Shown: positions 1 to 8,405, counted from the stretch's first letter. The stretch is DNA of 64,000 nucleotides from Oxalobacteraceae sp. CFBP 13730 (GCA_014841835.1 JACYUQ010000002.1:434001-498000); one strand, 5' to 3'. A program made the numbers and translations. The notes: generated by a model not told the origin, from the letters alone.

Positions 1-204
1 GACATCACGGTGCTCGATGTGTACCAGGCGCTGGAAGAACCCGTGATCTTCGCGATCGGCGCGAATGTCGATCATCCGGGCTGCCCGCAGGAGCAGGCGA
101 TCAACGGCGCGCTTGAAGTGGCCATGGCCCAGGCGGCCGGTACGCTGCTGCGTGAATTCGGGCAGGTGCGCCTGTCGGCGTTCATCACGCCTGCGGCAAG
201 CTGA
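1..204 (+). CDS. Rrf2-type transcriptional regulator, C-terminal part
   Basis: The reading frame is open from the first base, so the gene starts outside the window; only the last 67 residues are present. The segment reads LDVYQALEEPVIFAIG, then a Cys-containing HPGCP motif, then a long helix ending at ITPAAS. This matches the effector/dimer half of Rrf2 (BadM) family winged-helix regulators, where the Cys region follows the conserved 'DVYxAxE' helix. The DNA-binding half is not visible. Family assignment is by memory of the motif, so the sensed signal is unknown. Confidence 0.65.
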   Translation, partial: DITVLDVYQALEEPVIFAIGANVDHPGCPQEQAINGALEVAMAQAAGTLLREFGQVRLSAFITPAAS

Positions 205-213
205 GGAGTGCAG

Positions 214-330
214 ATGTCGTCGGAGATCGAGATTCATCCGGAAGCCGCAGTCGCGCCGGGCTATCTGGCCAATATGCCGCACGTGTGTTCAGCCGTGCGG
301 TCGACGACGGCCTGCGCCCACATGGTCTGA
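214..330 (+). pseudogene. Short ORF, possible gene remnant after the Rrf2 gene
   Basis: An ATG at 214, ten bases after the Rrf2 stop and preceded by GAGGAG-like bases, opens a 38-codon frame starting MSSEIEIHPEAAVAPGY. After about 24 codons a second frame (from 285) reads SRAVDDGLRPHGLTLALIG, which looks more protein-like than the continuation of the first. A single frameshift near 283 would join them, so this may be the start of a gene in operon with the regulator that was broken and cut off by the convergent LysR gene. I do not recognise the product, and a chance ORF is possible. Confidence 0.25.
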
Positions 331-367
331 CGCTGGCGCTGATCGGCCCGTTCAGATCGCGCTGCCG

Positions 368-1312
368 TCATACCGGCAATGACGGTCGGGTGTGCTTGCC
401 GTTCGCCGGCATCGCGACATGCAACCCGCCGAGCTGCCTGCATTGTTCTACCGTGAAATCGATGAACGTCTTCACGCGCAGCGGCTGGTAGCGGCGTGAC
501 GGCGTCAGCACGTACAAGTCCTGATGGCGGGCGGCCCAGCCTGGCAACACCTGCACCAGTTCTCCGCGCTTTAACAAATCGTGGATCAGCCAATCGGGAC
601 AGACGCCGATGCCGCTGCCAAGCACGAGCGCTTCCCGGATCGCCAGCGCGTTGTTGACGCGGTACCGGCTGCGTACCGGCACGCGAATTGCCTCATTGTC
701 GCGGTGCAGATCGATCGTGGTACCGGGCGTCCAGGCAAAGCGCACGACGTCATGGCCGGCCAGGTCGGCCGGCTGCTGCGGCACGCCGCGCTCCTGCAGA
801 TACGCGGGCGAGGCCGCCAGACAGCGCGGGATCGTGGCCAGGTGGCGCCCGGTGACATCCGGCGGCAGCGGTCCGCCAAGCCGGAAAGCGATATCCACGC
901 TCTCCGCGACCATATCGATGTAGCGATCGTCCAGTAGCAGTTCGATCTCCACGGCCGGATGCGCCGCCAGAAACTGCGCGACGATCGCGTTGATCCTGAA
1001 TTGCCCCAGGCCCACCGGCGCATTGATGCGCAGCAGCCCCGACACCTGGCCGTCCATGCCCTGGACAGTGCCGACGGCAGCGTCGAACCCGTCGAGCACC
1101 AGTTTGGCATCAAGGTAGAACTGGCGCCCCTGTTCGGTTGGCGACAAGCCCTTTGTGCTGCGCTGGAACAGCCGCACGGCCAGATGCTGTTCGAGCTGGG
1201 CCAGCAACTTGCTGACCGTTGGCTGCGTGGTCCCGAGTTCGCGCGCTGCCAGGGACAGGCTGCCCAGTTCCAGTGTTCGTACGAAAGTGCGCATGGCCCT
1301 GAGGGTGTCCAT
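368..1312 (-). CDS. LysR-family transcriptional regulator
   Basis: A 314-aa LysR-type regulator. Residues 1-60 form the winged helix-turn-helix (MDTLRAMRTFVRTLELGSLS, then AARELGTTQPTVSKLLAQLE). Residues about 90-295 form the periplasmic-binding-protein-like effector domain (GLLRINAPVGLGQFRI to the DFTVEQ helix). Sequence style (RLGGPLPPD, NNALAIREALVLGSGIG) fits the CrgA/DhcR-like subgroup of single-gene regulators. It is divergent from the SGNH hydrolase at 1411, with 98 bp between the two starts, so that gene is the likeliest target besides itself. No ligand can be inferred. The last 20 residues look poorly conserved. Confidence 0.93.
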   Translation of the reverse strand: MDTLRAMRTFVRTLELGSLSLAARELGTTQPTVSKLLAQLEQHLAVRLFQRSTKGLSPTEQGRQFYLDAKLVLDGFDAAVGTVQGMDGQVSGLLRINAPVGLGQFRINAIVAQFLAAHPAVEIELLLDDRYIDMVAESVDIAFRLGGPLPPDVTGRHLATIPRCLAASPAYLQERGVPQQPADLAGHDVVRFAWTPGTTIDLHRDNEAIRVPVRSRYRVNNALAIREALVLGSGIGVCPDWLIHDLLKRGELVQVLPGWAARHQDLYVLTPSRRYQPLRVKTFIDFTVEQCRQLGGLHVAMPANGKHTRPSLPV

Positions 1313-1410
1313 CGAGGTATTCTTGAATGGAATAAGTAATGTTCGACTTTACCATCTTCCAGCGCGTATTCGAATGACCTATCGTGGGCCTTCCATCAAC
1401 GAGGATCGCC

Positions 1411-2664
1411 ATGAGCCACCATCGTCACACCGCCGCACTCTGGATCGCAATGACTCTTGCAGGCAACGCACTGGCAGCCGATACACGAACGCATTGGGTA
1501 ACGTCGTGGTATGCCGCACCCCAACCAGGCTGGGACAGCAAGTTCGTCCTGCCGATGAACGTTCCTGCGTTCCTGGACGATCAGACCGTGCGCGAATACG
1601 TTCGCATCAGTGCCGGCGGGGATCGCATCAAGCTGGTGTTCTCCAATCGCTATGGGAAAGTCCCGCTCGATATCGGTGCTGTCAGCGTGATGACGCAGGC
1701 TGTGACGTTTGCAGGCGCGTTGCAGGTGGCGATTGCGCCGGGCGCGACGGTCACGAGTGATCCGATTGCGTTGCCGGTGGCGCCGTTGTCGCTGCTGCAG
1801 GTCACGACGTATCTGCCGGCCAGGACCGCAGTGAGCGGGTTCCACTGGGGCGCGTCGCAGCGTATCAGCGTCGCAGCCGGCAATGCCGGGCAGGTGGCCG
1901 ATTTTTCGGACGCGGCGCGGGTGGACGGGCGCTTGTTTCTCAGTGCCGTGCTGGTCGACGCCTTACCGGATGCCCGCACGGTGGTGGCGCTGGGCGACTC
2001 CATTACCGACGGCAATGGATCGACGCCCGATGCGAATCGGCGCTGGCCTGATTTCCTTGCGGGCCGGCTGGCGCCGCACGGCATCGCCGTGGCCAATGCA
2101 GGCATTTCGGGCGCGCGGCTTCTCAAAGATGGCATGGGCGAAAGCGCGCTGGCGCGATTCGGTCAGGATGTGCTGGGTCAGCCCGGGGTGTCGGACGTGA
2201 TCGCCCTGCTGGGTATCAATGATATCGGCTGGCCCGGCAGCCCGTTCGCGCCGGACGAAGTGATGGTGACGCTGGACGATTTGACGGCAGGCTTTCGCCA
2301 GCTTGCAGCCACCGCCCACGCGAGGGGAATCCGCATCACGGTGGGCACGCTGCCGCCATTCGAGGGCGCATTGGAGGGAACGCCGTTTGCCGGGCATTAC
2401 AGCCTGCAGAAAGACGCATTGCGCACGCGCTTGAATGACTGGATCCGGCGCGCCGGCATCTTCGATGCGGTCGTCGATTTCGACGCAGTGCTGCGTGATC
2501 CGAAGCGACCGCGGCGCATGCAGGCCCGGTTCGATTCGGGCGACCACCTGCATCCGGGCGATGCCGGGTATCGAAGGATGGCCGATGCCATCGACATTGG
2601 CCGGATCGTTGCACGCGACCGTCACGCCACTGCTGGCGGCAGGGTGGCTGGAACAAAACCGTGA
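1411..2664 (+). CDS. Secreted SGNH/GDSL hydrolase
   Basis: A 417-aa predicted exported esterase or lipase. ATG 1411 is chosen over an upstream GTG at 1384 because it follows GAGGATCGCC and begins a signal peptide (MSHHRHTAALWIAMTLAG, cleavage after NALA). The catalytic SGNH domain fills the C-terminal half. Block I is VVALGDSITDG with the nucleophile Ser, block II is ANAGISGARLL, block III is LLGINDIG, and block V is DHLHPGDAGY with the Asp and His. The N-terminal 180 residues look like the beta-sandwich seen in 'GDSL-like protein 2' esterases such as those acting on acetylated sugars; the substrate is not determinable. Divergent LysR regulator upstream. Confidence 0.9.
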   Translation: MSHHRHTAALWIAMTLAGNALAADTRTHWVTSWYAAPQPGWDSKFVLPMNVPAFLDDQTVREYVRISAGGDRIKLVFSNRYGKVPLDIGAVSVMTQAVTFAGALQVAIAPGATVTSDPIALPVAPLSLLQVTTYLPARTAVSGFHWGASQRISVAAGNAGQVADFSDAARVDGRLFLSAVLVDALPDARTVVALGDSITDGNGSTPDANRRWPDFLAGRLAPHGIAVANAGISGARLLKDGMGESALARFGQDVLGQPGVSDVIALLGINDIGWPGSPFAPDEVMVTLDDLTAGFRQLAATAHARGIRITVGTLPPFEGALEGTPFAGHYSLQKDALRTRLNDWIRRAGIFDAVVDFDAVLRDPKRPRRMQARFDSGDHLHPGDAGYRRMADAIDIGRIVARDRHATAGGRVAGTKP

Positions 2665-2673
2665 GCCGGTTGC

Positions 2674-3714
2674 TCAGCCTTTGTCATCCTTGCTCTCGCC
2701 GGGATCCGGCTTGACCCGCGTGAGCTTGTAGTCTGCTGCAGAGCGCTCGAGCGCCAGACCCAGCACATCCTTGAGCTCGTCAGGACTCGCGCCGTTATCG
2801 AGTTGCTGCTTGGCGAACGTGTTGCGCAGCGTGCGTCCGCCCGAGCGCGCCAGATCCATCCCGGCGCGCTCGAACGTCGCGCGCATCTGCACGTAGACCG
2901 TTTTTCTCGTCATTCTGGCGCCGGCGGCATTGGCCGGAAACACGAACTGGCCAGGGATGGCCAGCGTCTCGCGCTCGGCAAGCCACGGCAGCAGCTCATC
3001 GGCGCCGTCGCGGGGGAGGGTGATCGTGTGTTCGTGGCTCGTGTCGTGCTTTTCGTCCGGCGTGATCGTCAGCACGATCGAGCCGTCGAGCGCCTGCTGG
3101 CGGCCGATCTCGGACATCAGCAAGCCGATCGCTTCCGATACGCGCAACCCCGCCAGTGCGATGACGACCTGCATCGCGCGATCGCGCCGGCGTTTCCAGC
3201 CCTCGAACGGCGTACTGGTGCGGCGCATTGGCGCCTCGGCTGGCAGGGCTGCGAAGAACCGCACCAGCTGTTCGTCGGACAATGTGCGCCCGGCGTCGTC
3301 CCGCGTCATGTGGGCGCGGTCGATGTGGAGAATTGCCAGCTGCGCCGGGTTGGGGTTGACGTCGAGGTACTCATAGCAGCGCTCCAGAAGACGCAGATAG
3401 CGGTAGGCGATCTTGCTGTTGAGGATGAGCTTTCCCTTGACGGTGCGGGCGATAAAACGGGCGAGGTCGGTGTGGGTGACTGTCGAGAAGGTGAGACCCT
3501 GTTCGAGCATCCAGCCAGCCACGTTGGCGAACATGAAGTTGTAGATCTTCGCCGATGCTGCTGACGGGATGCGCAGCGTGCCATCGGCGGGCAAGCGCCG
3601 GCCGGTTTCGGCAAAGGCGGTGATAGCGACAAAGTCCCTGAATGCGGTGATGGGATCACGGTCCCATGAAGTTCGTGTAGGCATGGACGATCGGGTTAGG
3701 TGGAGATGGTTCAC
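2674..3714 (-). CDS. Tyrosine recombinase (integrase), left copy
   Basis: A 346-aa phage-type integrase. The N-terminal SAM-like core-binding domain spans roughly 25-125, the catalytic domain 150-335. Visible active-site elements are ALAGLRVSEAIGL (first Arg), the GGRTLRNTFAKQQL box (second Arg; the usual HxxR His is replaced by Arg), and a terminal Tyr in SAADYKL. The start is GTG 3714 with no good ribosome site; ATG 3684 is an alternative. It ends 10 bp from the convergent SGNH hydrolase. Thirteen bases upstream of the start lies a 13-bp repeat that recurs inverted near 35.3 and 36.2 kb. No tRNA gene was seen as an integration site. Confidence 0.88.
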   Translation of the reverse strand: MNHLHLTRSSMPTRTSWDRDPITAFRDFVAITAFAETGRRLPADGTLRIPSAASAKIYNFMFANVAGWMLEQGLTFSTVTHTDLARFIARTVKGKLILNSKIAYRYLRLLERCYEYLDVNPNPAQLAILHIDRAHMTRDDAGRTLSDEQLVRFFAALPAEAPMRRTSTPFEGWKRRRDRAMQVVIALAGLRVSEAIGLLMSEIGRQQALDGSIVLTITPDEKHDTSHEHTITLPRDGADELLPWLAERETLAIPGQFVFPANAAGARMTRKTVYVQMRATFERAGMDLARSGGRTLRNTFAKQQLDNGASPDELKDVLGLALERSAADYKLTRVKPDPGESKDDKG

Positions 3715-3727
3715 ATTACCATAAAAG

Positions 3728-3740
3728 GTAACTAACCAAC
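3728..3740 (-). repeat. 13-bp repeat GTTGGTTAGTTAC, copy 1 (inverted)
   Basis: Read on the minus strand this is GTTGGTTAGTTAC followed by CTTTTA, just in front of the left integrase. The same 13 bases occur on the plus strand at 35342-35354 and 36200-36212, both near the right integrase. It may be an integrase core or arm site, or an operator common to the two recombinase regions. Confidence 0.7.
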
Positions 3741-3835
3741 ATATAAATTACATCAACCCAAAAAATCAACATTTTCGACTACGGCAAAACCAATGGCTTA
3801 AAAAACAGCCACCAGAAAGGAGGGGCGGCTGTCTC

Positions 3836-4015
3836 TTGACCATATGGTGCACGCAGAAGGAAAAGACGTTCGTCGCGGCAAACGGATTTCAATGGCACGC
3901 GTACTGTCTGCGAAGCTTGCGTGATTTGACCGGCAGAGAAAAAGCGCCCAAACCGGAACTCCAGAAATTACGAAAAGTGGTACTGCTACTGTTGCGCACC
4001 TGGATCGACCGGTGA
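3836..4015 (+). pseudogene. Unrecognised 59-codon frame, probable gene remnant
   Basis: Within the 412-bp stretch between the left integrase and the 73-aa gene a plus-strand frame without ATG runs to TGA 4015. It reads ...EKTFVAANGFQWHAYCLRS and ...LQKLRKVVLLLLRTWIDR. It has protein-like composition and AAAGGAGG at 3816-3823, but only a TTG at 3836 could start it. The composition suggests the tail of a lost gene rather than noise. I do not recognise the family. The rest of the stretch (3741-3830 and 4016-4126) is AT-richer and shows nothing coding. Confidence 0.25.
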
Positions 4016-4126
4016 CCTGTCAAGCCGAATCGGCCTTGATCAGGAAGCGGGAAGCGGGAAGAGTTTATACGTCACGGACGCAATACCGGATTGGAAAACG
4101 ACGCGATAGCCAGGATCACACTAATG

Positions 4127-4348
4127 TCACGAATCATTGGCCGCCTGAATGCCACCAACTGCCTGCAACTGAACAGGAGCCGGGGCAATCGTCTTCAGCA
4201 CAAGGTACTCGAGTTCCGGTGTCAACTTCGAGACCAGCACCACCACGGAAGTCATGCTGTCCGTTACCCCAAGGCCGACACCCAGCACGCCGGGTATCTG
4301 CAGCAACGCAGCCGTGTGTTGTTCAAGAACTGCTTCGATATCGGCCAT
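4127..4348 (-). CDS. Small protein resembling the N-terminal segment of the neighbouring protease
   Basis: A 73-aa protein, MADIEAVLEQHTAALLQIPG then VLGVGLG, VVVLVSKLTPELE and VPVQLQ-like strands. This is the same helix-strand pattern as the first 100 residues of the protease just upstream (HEGLVELF, RVLGIGLAENP, LVFVMLVDSL, GVRIHRQEVG), where it probably acts as a pro-segment or inhibitor-like domain. It starts 18 bp after the readthrough end of the protease frame, same strand, so both are likely one transcript. It could be a stand-alone inhibitor or chaperone of the protease. The similarity is by eye only. Confidence 0.55.
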   Translation of the reverse strand: MADIEAVLEQHTAALLQIPGVLGVGLGVTDSMTSVVVLVSKLTPELEYLVLKTIAPAPVQLQAVGGIQAANDS

Positions 4349-4365
4349 GGGGTTTTCTGCCTGTC

Positions 4366-5478
4366 TCAGGAATACAAGATGGACACGGTGCTGCCCACGA
4401 CTGTGCCGAGATGATCGAGCACGGCCTGGATGTCATTGGCAAAGGTCATCGGCGTACCGGCAGTGGTGGTCGCGAACAGCAGGCCGACCGGGCTGTTGGC
4501 GGCTTTGTCTGTCACTTACGAACCGCTGTCACCCAAGTCGGCAAACACTGCCTTCTTGCCGCTGCCGACGATCGCAAACGCGTTCTGGATCGTGACCTCG
4601 CCATAGCCAAGATACGTCACGCGTACTGTCAAGGCAAGCTGCGCGATGCTGCCCAGCGTGTGTCCGGTCGTACGTCCGCTCTTTTGCACCGGCAGGCTGA
4701 TGCTTACCGGCGTGATGCCGTCGCCCAAGGCCTGGGTGTCGGTGTCGCGCTGGATGCGCGGGGTATGATGGGCAGTGTCACAGGCAGCGATCGCAGCATC
4801 GACCGGCGAAGTGCCGCCGGGTGCTGCCAGCTGTACAACATGGCTCAGGGTGGCCACGCGATCGGCATCAGTGCCACCGTCCTGTTTTGACGGCTGAGTG
4901 AAATGGGAGCCCGGTGGCAGCCTGTTGCAATCGGCCAGGACGTGGTTATTACTCAGGATATATTTTTGGATGGCCTTGCCGTTGCTCGTAAAGACTTCGC
5001 AACCGAGGGTGCCCGAGTAGGCATGCTCATCGCTGCTGGGGCCGATCGACACGCCACCCGGCACCGGCCGGTGGCTGCTGCGATAGGTTGCCGTGCCGAG
5101 CGGCGGGGGCGACGTGTCCTTCGCCGCCATGCCGGCTTGTGCCGGTGTCGGCGCGGACAGGGGCGGCGCGCCGAGCGCGACGATGCTTCCCACTTCCTGG
5201 CGATGAATGCGCACCCCGATCGGCGTGAGGGTTGGCAGGCGCAGCCGGGCACGCTGGGTCAGGCTGTCGACCAGCATGACGAAGACCAGGCGGTCGTCAC
5301 GCCCGGTGGCATAGGGATTCTCCGCCAGTCCGATGCCAAGGACACGGTGGTCGTGACCTGCGTGCTCATTGTCCATGAACAGTTCAACGAGACCTTCATG
5401 GGTCTCGGCCAGTTCGTCAAGGTGGGCATCGCTCAGGTCGAACTGCCGGAACTGCTTCTGCGAGAGGTTGGGTTTCAT
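4366..5478 (-). pseudogene. Trypsin-like serine protease interrupted by in-frame TAA after GDSGS
   Basis: Start ATG 5478 follows AAGGAG with 6-bp spacing. The N-terminal ~100 residues are a GxGIG-type pro-like segment; a Pro/Ala linker follows; then the chymotrypsin-fold domain with SNNHVLADC (catalytic His179), DAAIAACD (Asp227) and ADLGDSGS (nucleophile Ser318). The frame stops at TAA 4516-4518 directly after GDSGS, giving 320 aa. The same frame then continues for 49 codons (VTDKAANSPVGLLFAT... to ...DHLGTVV...) to TGA 4366, which is exactly the missing last beta strands. One base change would restore it. Either a recent pseudogene or a readthrough product; without the tail the fold should be incomplete. 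No signal peptide seen. Confidence 0.75.
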
Positions 5479-5559
5479 TGTGAACTCCTTAAGTTGGAAT
5501 GTAGAACCAGACACGCTGTTGAGCGTTCATGCATCCTCGGCGCAGGTGCGTTCCCCGTC

Positions 5560-5578
5560 CATTACACGGCATTACACG
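5560..5578 (-). promoter_or_regulatory. Two TGTAAT boxes at 10-bp period upstream of the protease gene
   Basis: Plus strand ATTACACGGC-ATTACACGCG (5561-5580), i.e. TGTAAT on the minus strand repeated with an exact 10-bp step, about 80 bp before the protease start at 5478. Three copies with the same period and similar spacer occur at 8406-8431 before the RhiA-like gene. Same-face tandem half-sites are the usual target of winged-helix regulators of OmpR/PhoB type. Confidence 0.5.
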
Positions 5579-5616
5579 CGCCGCCTGTGACGCGGCTACG
5601 GACGCCGTCCCCAGCG

Positions 5617-6966
5617 TCACGGCGTCTGTATCCACCACACCGGCATGCCGCCCAGAGCATCGGCGCCGGCCCAGTCGACGTCGACATTTCCTGCCTGGCG
5701 CATCTGCACCATCTGATAGCCGCGCGAGGGAATCTCGGGCACGTCGCTCATGGATTTCCAGTAATGCTCGAACGGTAGCGCTTCCAGCTGCTGCGAGTGC
5801 AGTCCGCAATTGGCGCCGACGTAGAGGCCGGGCACGTAGCCTGCATACGCGACGGCGTGGTACCAGCTTCGGCAATAAGCGACGATATCGGCACTGTGGG
5901 CTTTTCGGTCGACGTCCTCCAGGTCGAGCCACACATTGATTCCGGGCGGCACGTTTGCGGCATGTGCGTGGCGGCCCGCATTCGCGCCTTGCTCGCTGCC
6001 CAGCGCGGCCGTGGGCAGCCACTGTCTGGCCGCATGCTGCACTGGCATCAGCCCCAGGCCGGCGGCGCCAATGAGCCTGGCTTCGGCAGCGTCGAGGTCA
6101 CCCTTATGGGGCCGGGTCCCGCGTGCGATGTAGCGCAGGCAAAATGCATAGCCTGCCACCGCGTAGTGCGCAGCGCTGGCGGCGGTGAGCGGGGTGTCGG
6201 TGTCGAAGCCCAGCGCGAGGCGCGTATGGAGCTGAGCGGGTTGGGACTCAGTCGATGTGGGGATGCTGCTCACTGGCATGGTGGGAGGCATGGCGGCCCC
6301 GGGTACTTGTGAAGTGTGACCGTTCACACGGATGCTGCGTCCGGCGTCAAGCGCCATGGCCTGCACTGGTTGCCATCGATCCTGGTCGTTCAGCGTGAAA
6401 CTGCAGGCATGCACATCGGCAGCAAATTGCAGTTGCATGCACGGTCCGGTCGTGGCAGGGGTCAGGATCTGCCCGGGCACGATGTCGTGGCCGGCGCCGA
6501 TCCAGAAACACGGTGCGAAGTCATAGCGCTGGGCCAGCAGCGCCATGGTCATCAAAGCTCTCGCACCATCCATTTCCATGCCGATCCCGTACACATTATT
6601 GGGGACGTTGGCGGCCACCGTGATGCAGGTGGGGCCTGGCGCCAGGTCGGCCGCACAAGGTTCGAGATTCGGCGCATTGTCATCCAGATTGAACAGCACC
6701 CCATGCTCGGCGTCGCGATCGACGGGGTGCTGGCCGCCCGCCGTGAAGGGCATCGGCGCATCGTGGCCAGCATGGGTGCACCAGATGAGCGCCATATCGT
6801 CATCCCACATCAGGGTAGCGTGAGCACCGTCGGCGACCGTGCTCGGGCTGACGATCCAGGCCAGCGAAGCGATGCGTCCGTCGTCGTGGAGCGGCCTTTG
6901 AAAGACGAAGAATGTCCACGGCCGGCCTGACGCGTTTTGCAGTCGCACGGACCAGATGCGATTCAT
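5617..6966 (-). CDS. RhiA-like domain fused to DUF1906 glycoside-hydrolase-like domain
   Basis: A 449-aa protein starting at ATG 6966, which overlaps the stop of the upstream gene by ATGA; the frame is open further upstream but without a ribosome site. Residues 1-230 resemble the two neighbouring RhiA-like proteins (RPWTFFVFQ, SLAWIVSPSTV, VYGIGMEMDGA, CFWIGAG, DRWQPV). Residues about 265-449 match DUF1906 (Rv2525c-like, a TIM-barrel related to GH25 lysozymes): LGFDTDTPLTAASA, AVAGYAFCLRYIA, GINVWLDLEDV, GYVPGLYVGAN, VDVDWAGADALGG. DUF1906 proteins are thought to act on cell-wall or glycan substrates; activity here is inference. No signal peptide is visible. Confidence 0.7.
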   Translation of the reverse strand: MNRIWSVRLQNASGRPWTFFVFQRPLHDDGRIASLAWIVSPSTVADGAHATLMWDDDMALIWCTHAGHDAPMPFTAGGQHPVDRDAEHGVLFNLDDNAPNLEPCAADLAPGPTCITVAANVPNNVYGIGMEMDGARALMTMALLAQRYDFAPCFWIGAGHDIVPGQILTPATTGPCMQLQFAADVHACSFTLNDQDRWQPVQAMALDAGRSIRVNGHTSQVPGAAMPPTMPVSSIPTSTESQPAQLHTRLALGFDTDTPLTAASAAHYAVAGYAFCLRYIARGTRPHKGDLDAAEARLIGAAGLGLMPVQHAARQWLPTAALGSEQGANAGRHAHAANVPPGINVWLDLEDVDRKAHSADIVAYCRSWYHAVAYAGYVPGLYVGANCGLHSQQLEALPFEHYWKSMSDVPEIPSRGYQMVQMRQAGNVDVDWAGADALGGMPVWWIQTP

Positions 6967-7628
6967 GCGCCGTTGCCCTCGATCCAGCCGCCGCTCGCAG
7001 GTGGTCCGGGCAGCAAGGTCCAGACGTTCTGCGCATCGAGCAGGGCTGTCATGGTCGTCACGCGATCCGGAAAGCAAAAACGCAGGGGCGCGTTCAGCAA
7101 GTCCGTGTCGAGCGGGTCGCCAGCGCGCAGGCCATGGGCGCCAAAGCTGATCCAGTAGGTGAGCTCGCGCTCGGATACGGGCGTGAAGACGGTACTCAGG
7201 TTGGGACCGGCCGGCAAGGCCAGCGCGCCGCCGCCATTCATGCCTATTCCGACACGAACCGTGCCGACGGTGGGGATACTGGCGTCGCTTTGAATGGTCA
7301 ACCGGCCGCGCGTGGCCTGATCGGGCAGGGCCGTGAATGCGCATCCGTAGGCATTGCGCGAGAGTAGCAGTGCGCTGCCCTGTGACATCGACGCCTTGTT
7401 GAACTGGCGTGCCTGGGCGTCGGTCGCGTCAGACCAGAGCAGTTCCCAGTCGGGTTCCCAATCGAACCCGACCTGAACCTGCGGATTGGCCGGCGCGACG
7501 CGCCAGGCCAGCTGGCGCAACCCACCCTGGTTGCAGGCAGCGTTGTCCAGGTCGTGATAGACACACACCTGGCCTGCGCGCAGCGACTGGTTGACGAACC
7601 ACACCGTGTAGCGCGAAGTGCTGCGCAT
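6963..7628 (-). CDS. RhiA-like protein, divergent paralogue
   Basis: A 221-aa protein with a strong site (GGAGG) before ATG 7628. It shares the family landmarks of the 204-aa neighbour: an aromatic-rich first strand (YTVWFVNQSL, VCVYHDLD), LAWRVAPANPQV, FDWEPDWELLW, VGIGMNGGGALALPAGPNL, TYWISFGAHGL and a terminal QNVW. It lies between the 204-aa paralogue (57 bp upstream) and the DUF1906 fusion (4-bp overlap downstream), so the three form one operon. RhiA was named for a rhizosphere-induced Rhizobium protein of unknown biochemical role. The family link is from memory of the motif pattern. Confidence 0.6.
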   Translation of the reverse strand: MRSTSRYTVWFVNQSLRAGQVCVYHDLDNAACNQGGLRQLAWRVAPANPQVQVGFDWEPDWELLWSDATDAQARQFNKASMSQGSALLLSRNAYGCAFTALPDQATRGRLTIQSDASIPTVGTVRVGIGMNGGGALALPAGPNLSTVFTPVSERELTYWISFGAHGLRAGDPLDTDLLNAPLRFCFPDRVTTMTALLDAQNVWTLLPGPPASGGWIEGNGA

Positions 7629-7685
7629 AGTCGTTTTCCTCCGGTGAGCAACAACATCATGGGGCGGCGCATTGCCGCCCCATAC

Positions 7686-8300
7686 TCAGACCTGCACCCA
7701 GACGTTGTCCTGGCCCAGGCTGTACGTCACGTCGTAGGTGTTGACCGGGAACTCGATCATCTTGTTCTGATTGATCGTCGTGATGTCGAGGATGGTGCCG
7801 ACCTGGACATCGGTGCCGGCGGCGATCCAGTAGGTCGGGGTCGGCGTGAAGGTGTGGATCAGGTTCGGGCCTGCCGGGGTGACGAAGGTGCCGGCGCCGC
7901 TCATGCTGATGCCGACCATGAACGTGCTGTTCGGCACATTCGAGGCGTCGGTGATCACCAGGGAGCCCGACGGGTTGCCGGTTGCCGGCTGGCTGAAGTC
8001 CGGCGTGTTGTTGATATTCGAAAATTTGATCGTGTTGTCGTCCGTGAGGCCAGCCGGCGCGCAATCAGAGGCTTTGAAGGTGATGCCAGGACGCACTTCG
8101 CCGGTGGCGCCCCACACGAAGCCGTAATCGATATGCCAGTCGAAAGAAATCTGGGTGCCGGGTGCCATCGTGAACGGGCTGGCAAACCAGGCCAGCGAAA
8201 ACACGTTGCTGCTTTGCTGGTTGGGGGCCTGCTGATACACATAGAAGGTCCATGGCATCGCCGATTGGTTTTTCAGGGTCAGGTTGTAGGGGGTCGACAT
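7686..8300 (-). CDS. RhiA-like protein
   Basis: A 204-aa protein beginning MSTPYNLTLKNQSAMPWTFY; GGAG lies ten bases before ATG 8300. Pattern recalls Rhizobium RhiA: VYQQ, NVFSLAWFASPF, ISFDWHIDYGFVWG, PGITFKAS, VGISMSGAGTFVTPAGPNL, TYWIAAGTDVQVG, LDITTINQNKM, and DNVWVQV at the end. All-beta, no signal peptide, no Cys pair. It is the first gene of the minus-strand operon RhiA-like, RhiA-like, RhiA-DUF1906, then after a 139-bp gap with its own TGTAAT boxes, the protease. RhiA homologues are cytosolic abundant proteins under quorum or surface control in Rhizobium; nothing more can be assigned. Confidence 0.65.
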   Translation of the reverse strand: MSTPYNLTLKNQSAMPWTFYVYQQAPNQQSSNVFSLAWFASPFTMAPGTQISFDWHIDYGFVWGATGEVRPGITFKASDCAPAGLTDDNTIKFSNINNTPDFSQPATGNPSGSLVITDASNVPNSTFMVGISMSGAGTFVTPAGPNLIHTFTPTPTYWIAAGTDVQVGTILDITTINQNKMIEFPVNTYDVTYSLGQDNVWVQV

Positions 8301-8405
8301 GATAATCGTTCTCCGATCAGGGGGTGAGGTACGGCCGCAGCCGGGTTGGCATCCGTTTTTACTGGAAGCGTGTAGCCAGTATTGCGGCAGTACGCGCAGC
8401 CGGCC

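Noticed and set aside
2674-3840. tRNA gene as integration site of the left integrase
   Set aside because: No cloverleaf or conserved T-loop sequence was visible around either integrase.
6967-7344. N-terminal extension of the RhiA-DUF1906 gene
   Set aside because: It overlaps the upstream RhiA-like gene in another frame and is Arg/His-rich; ATG 6966 with an ATGA overlap starts the recognisable domain.
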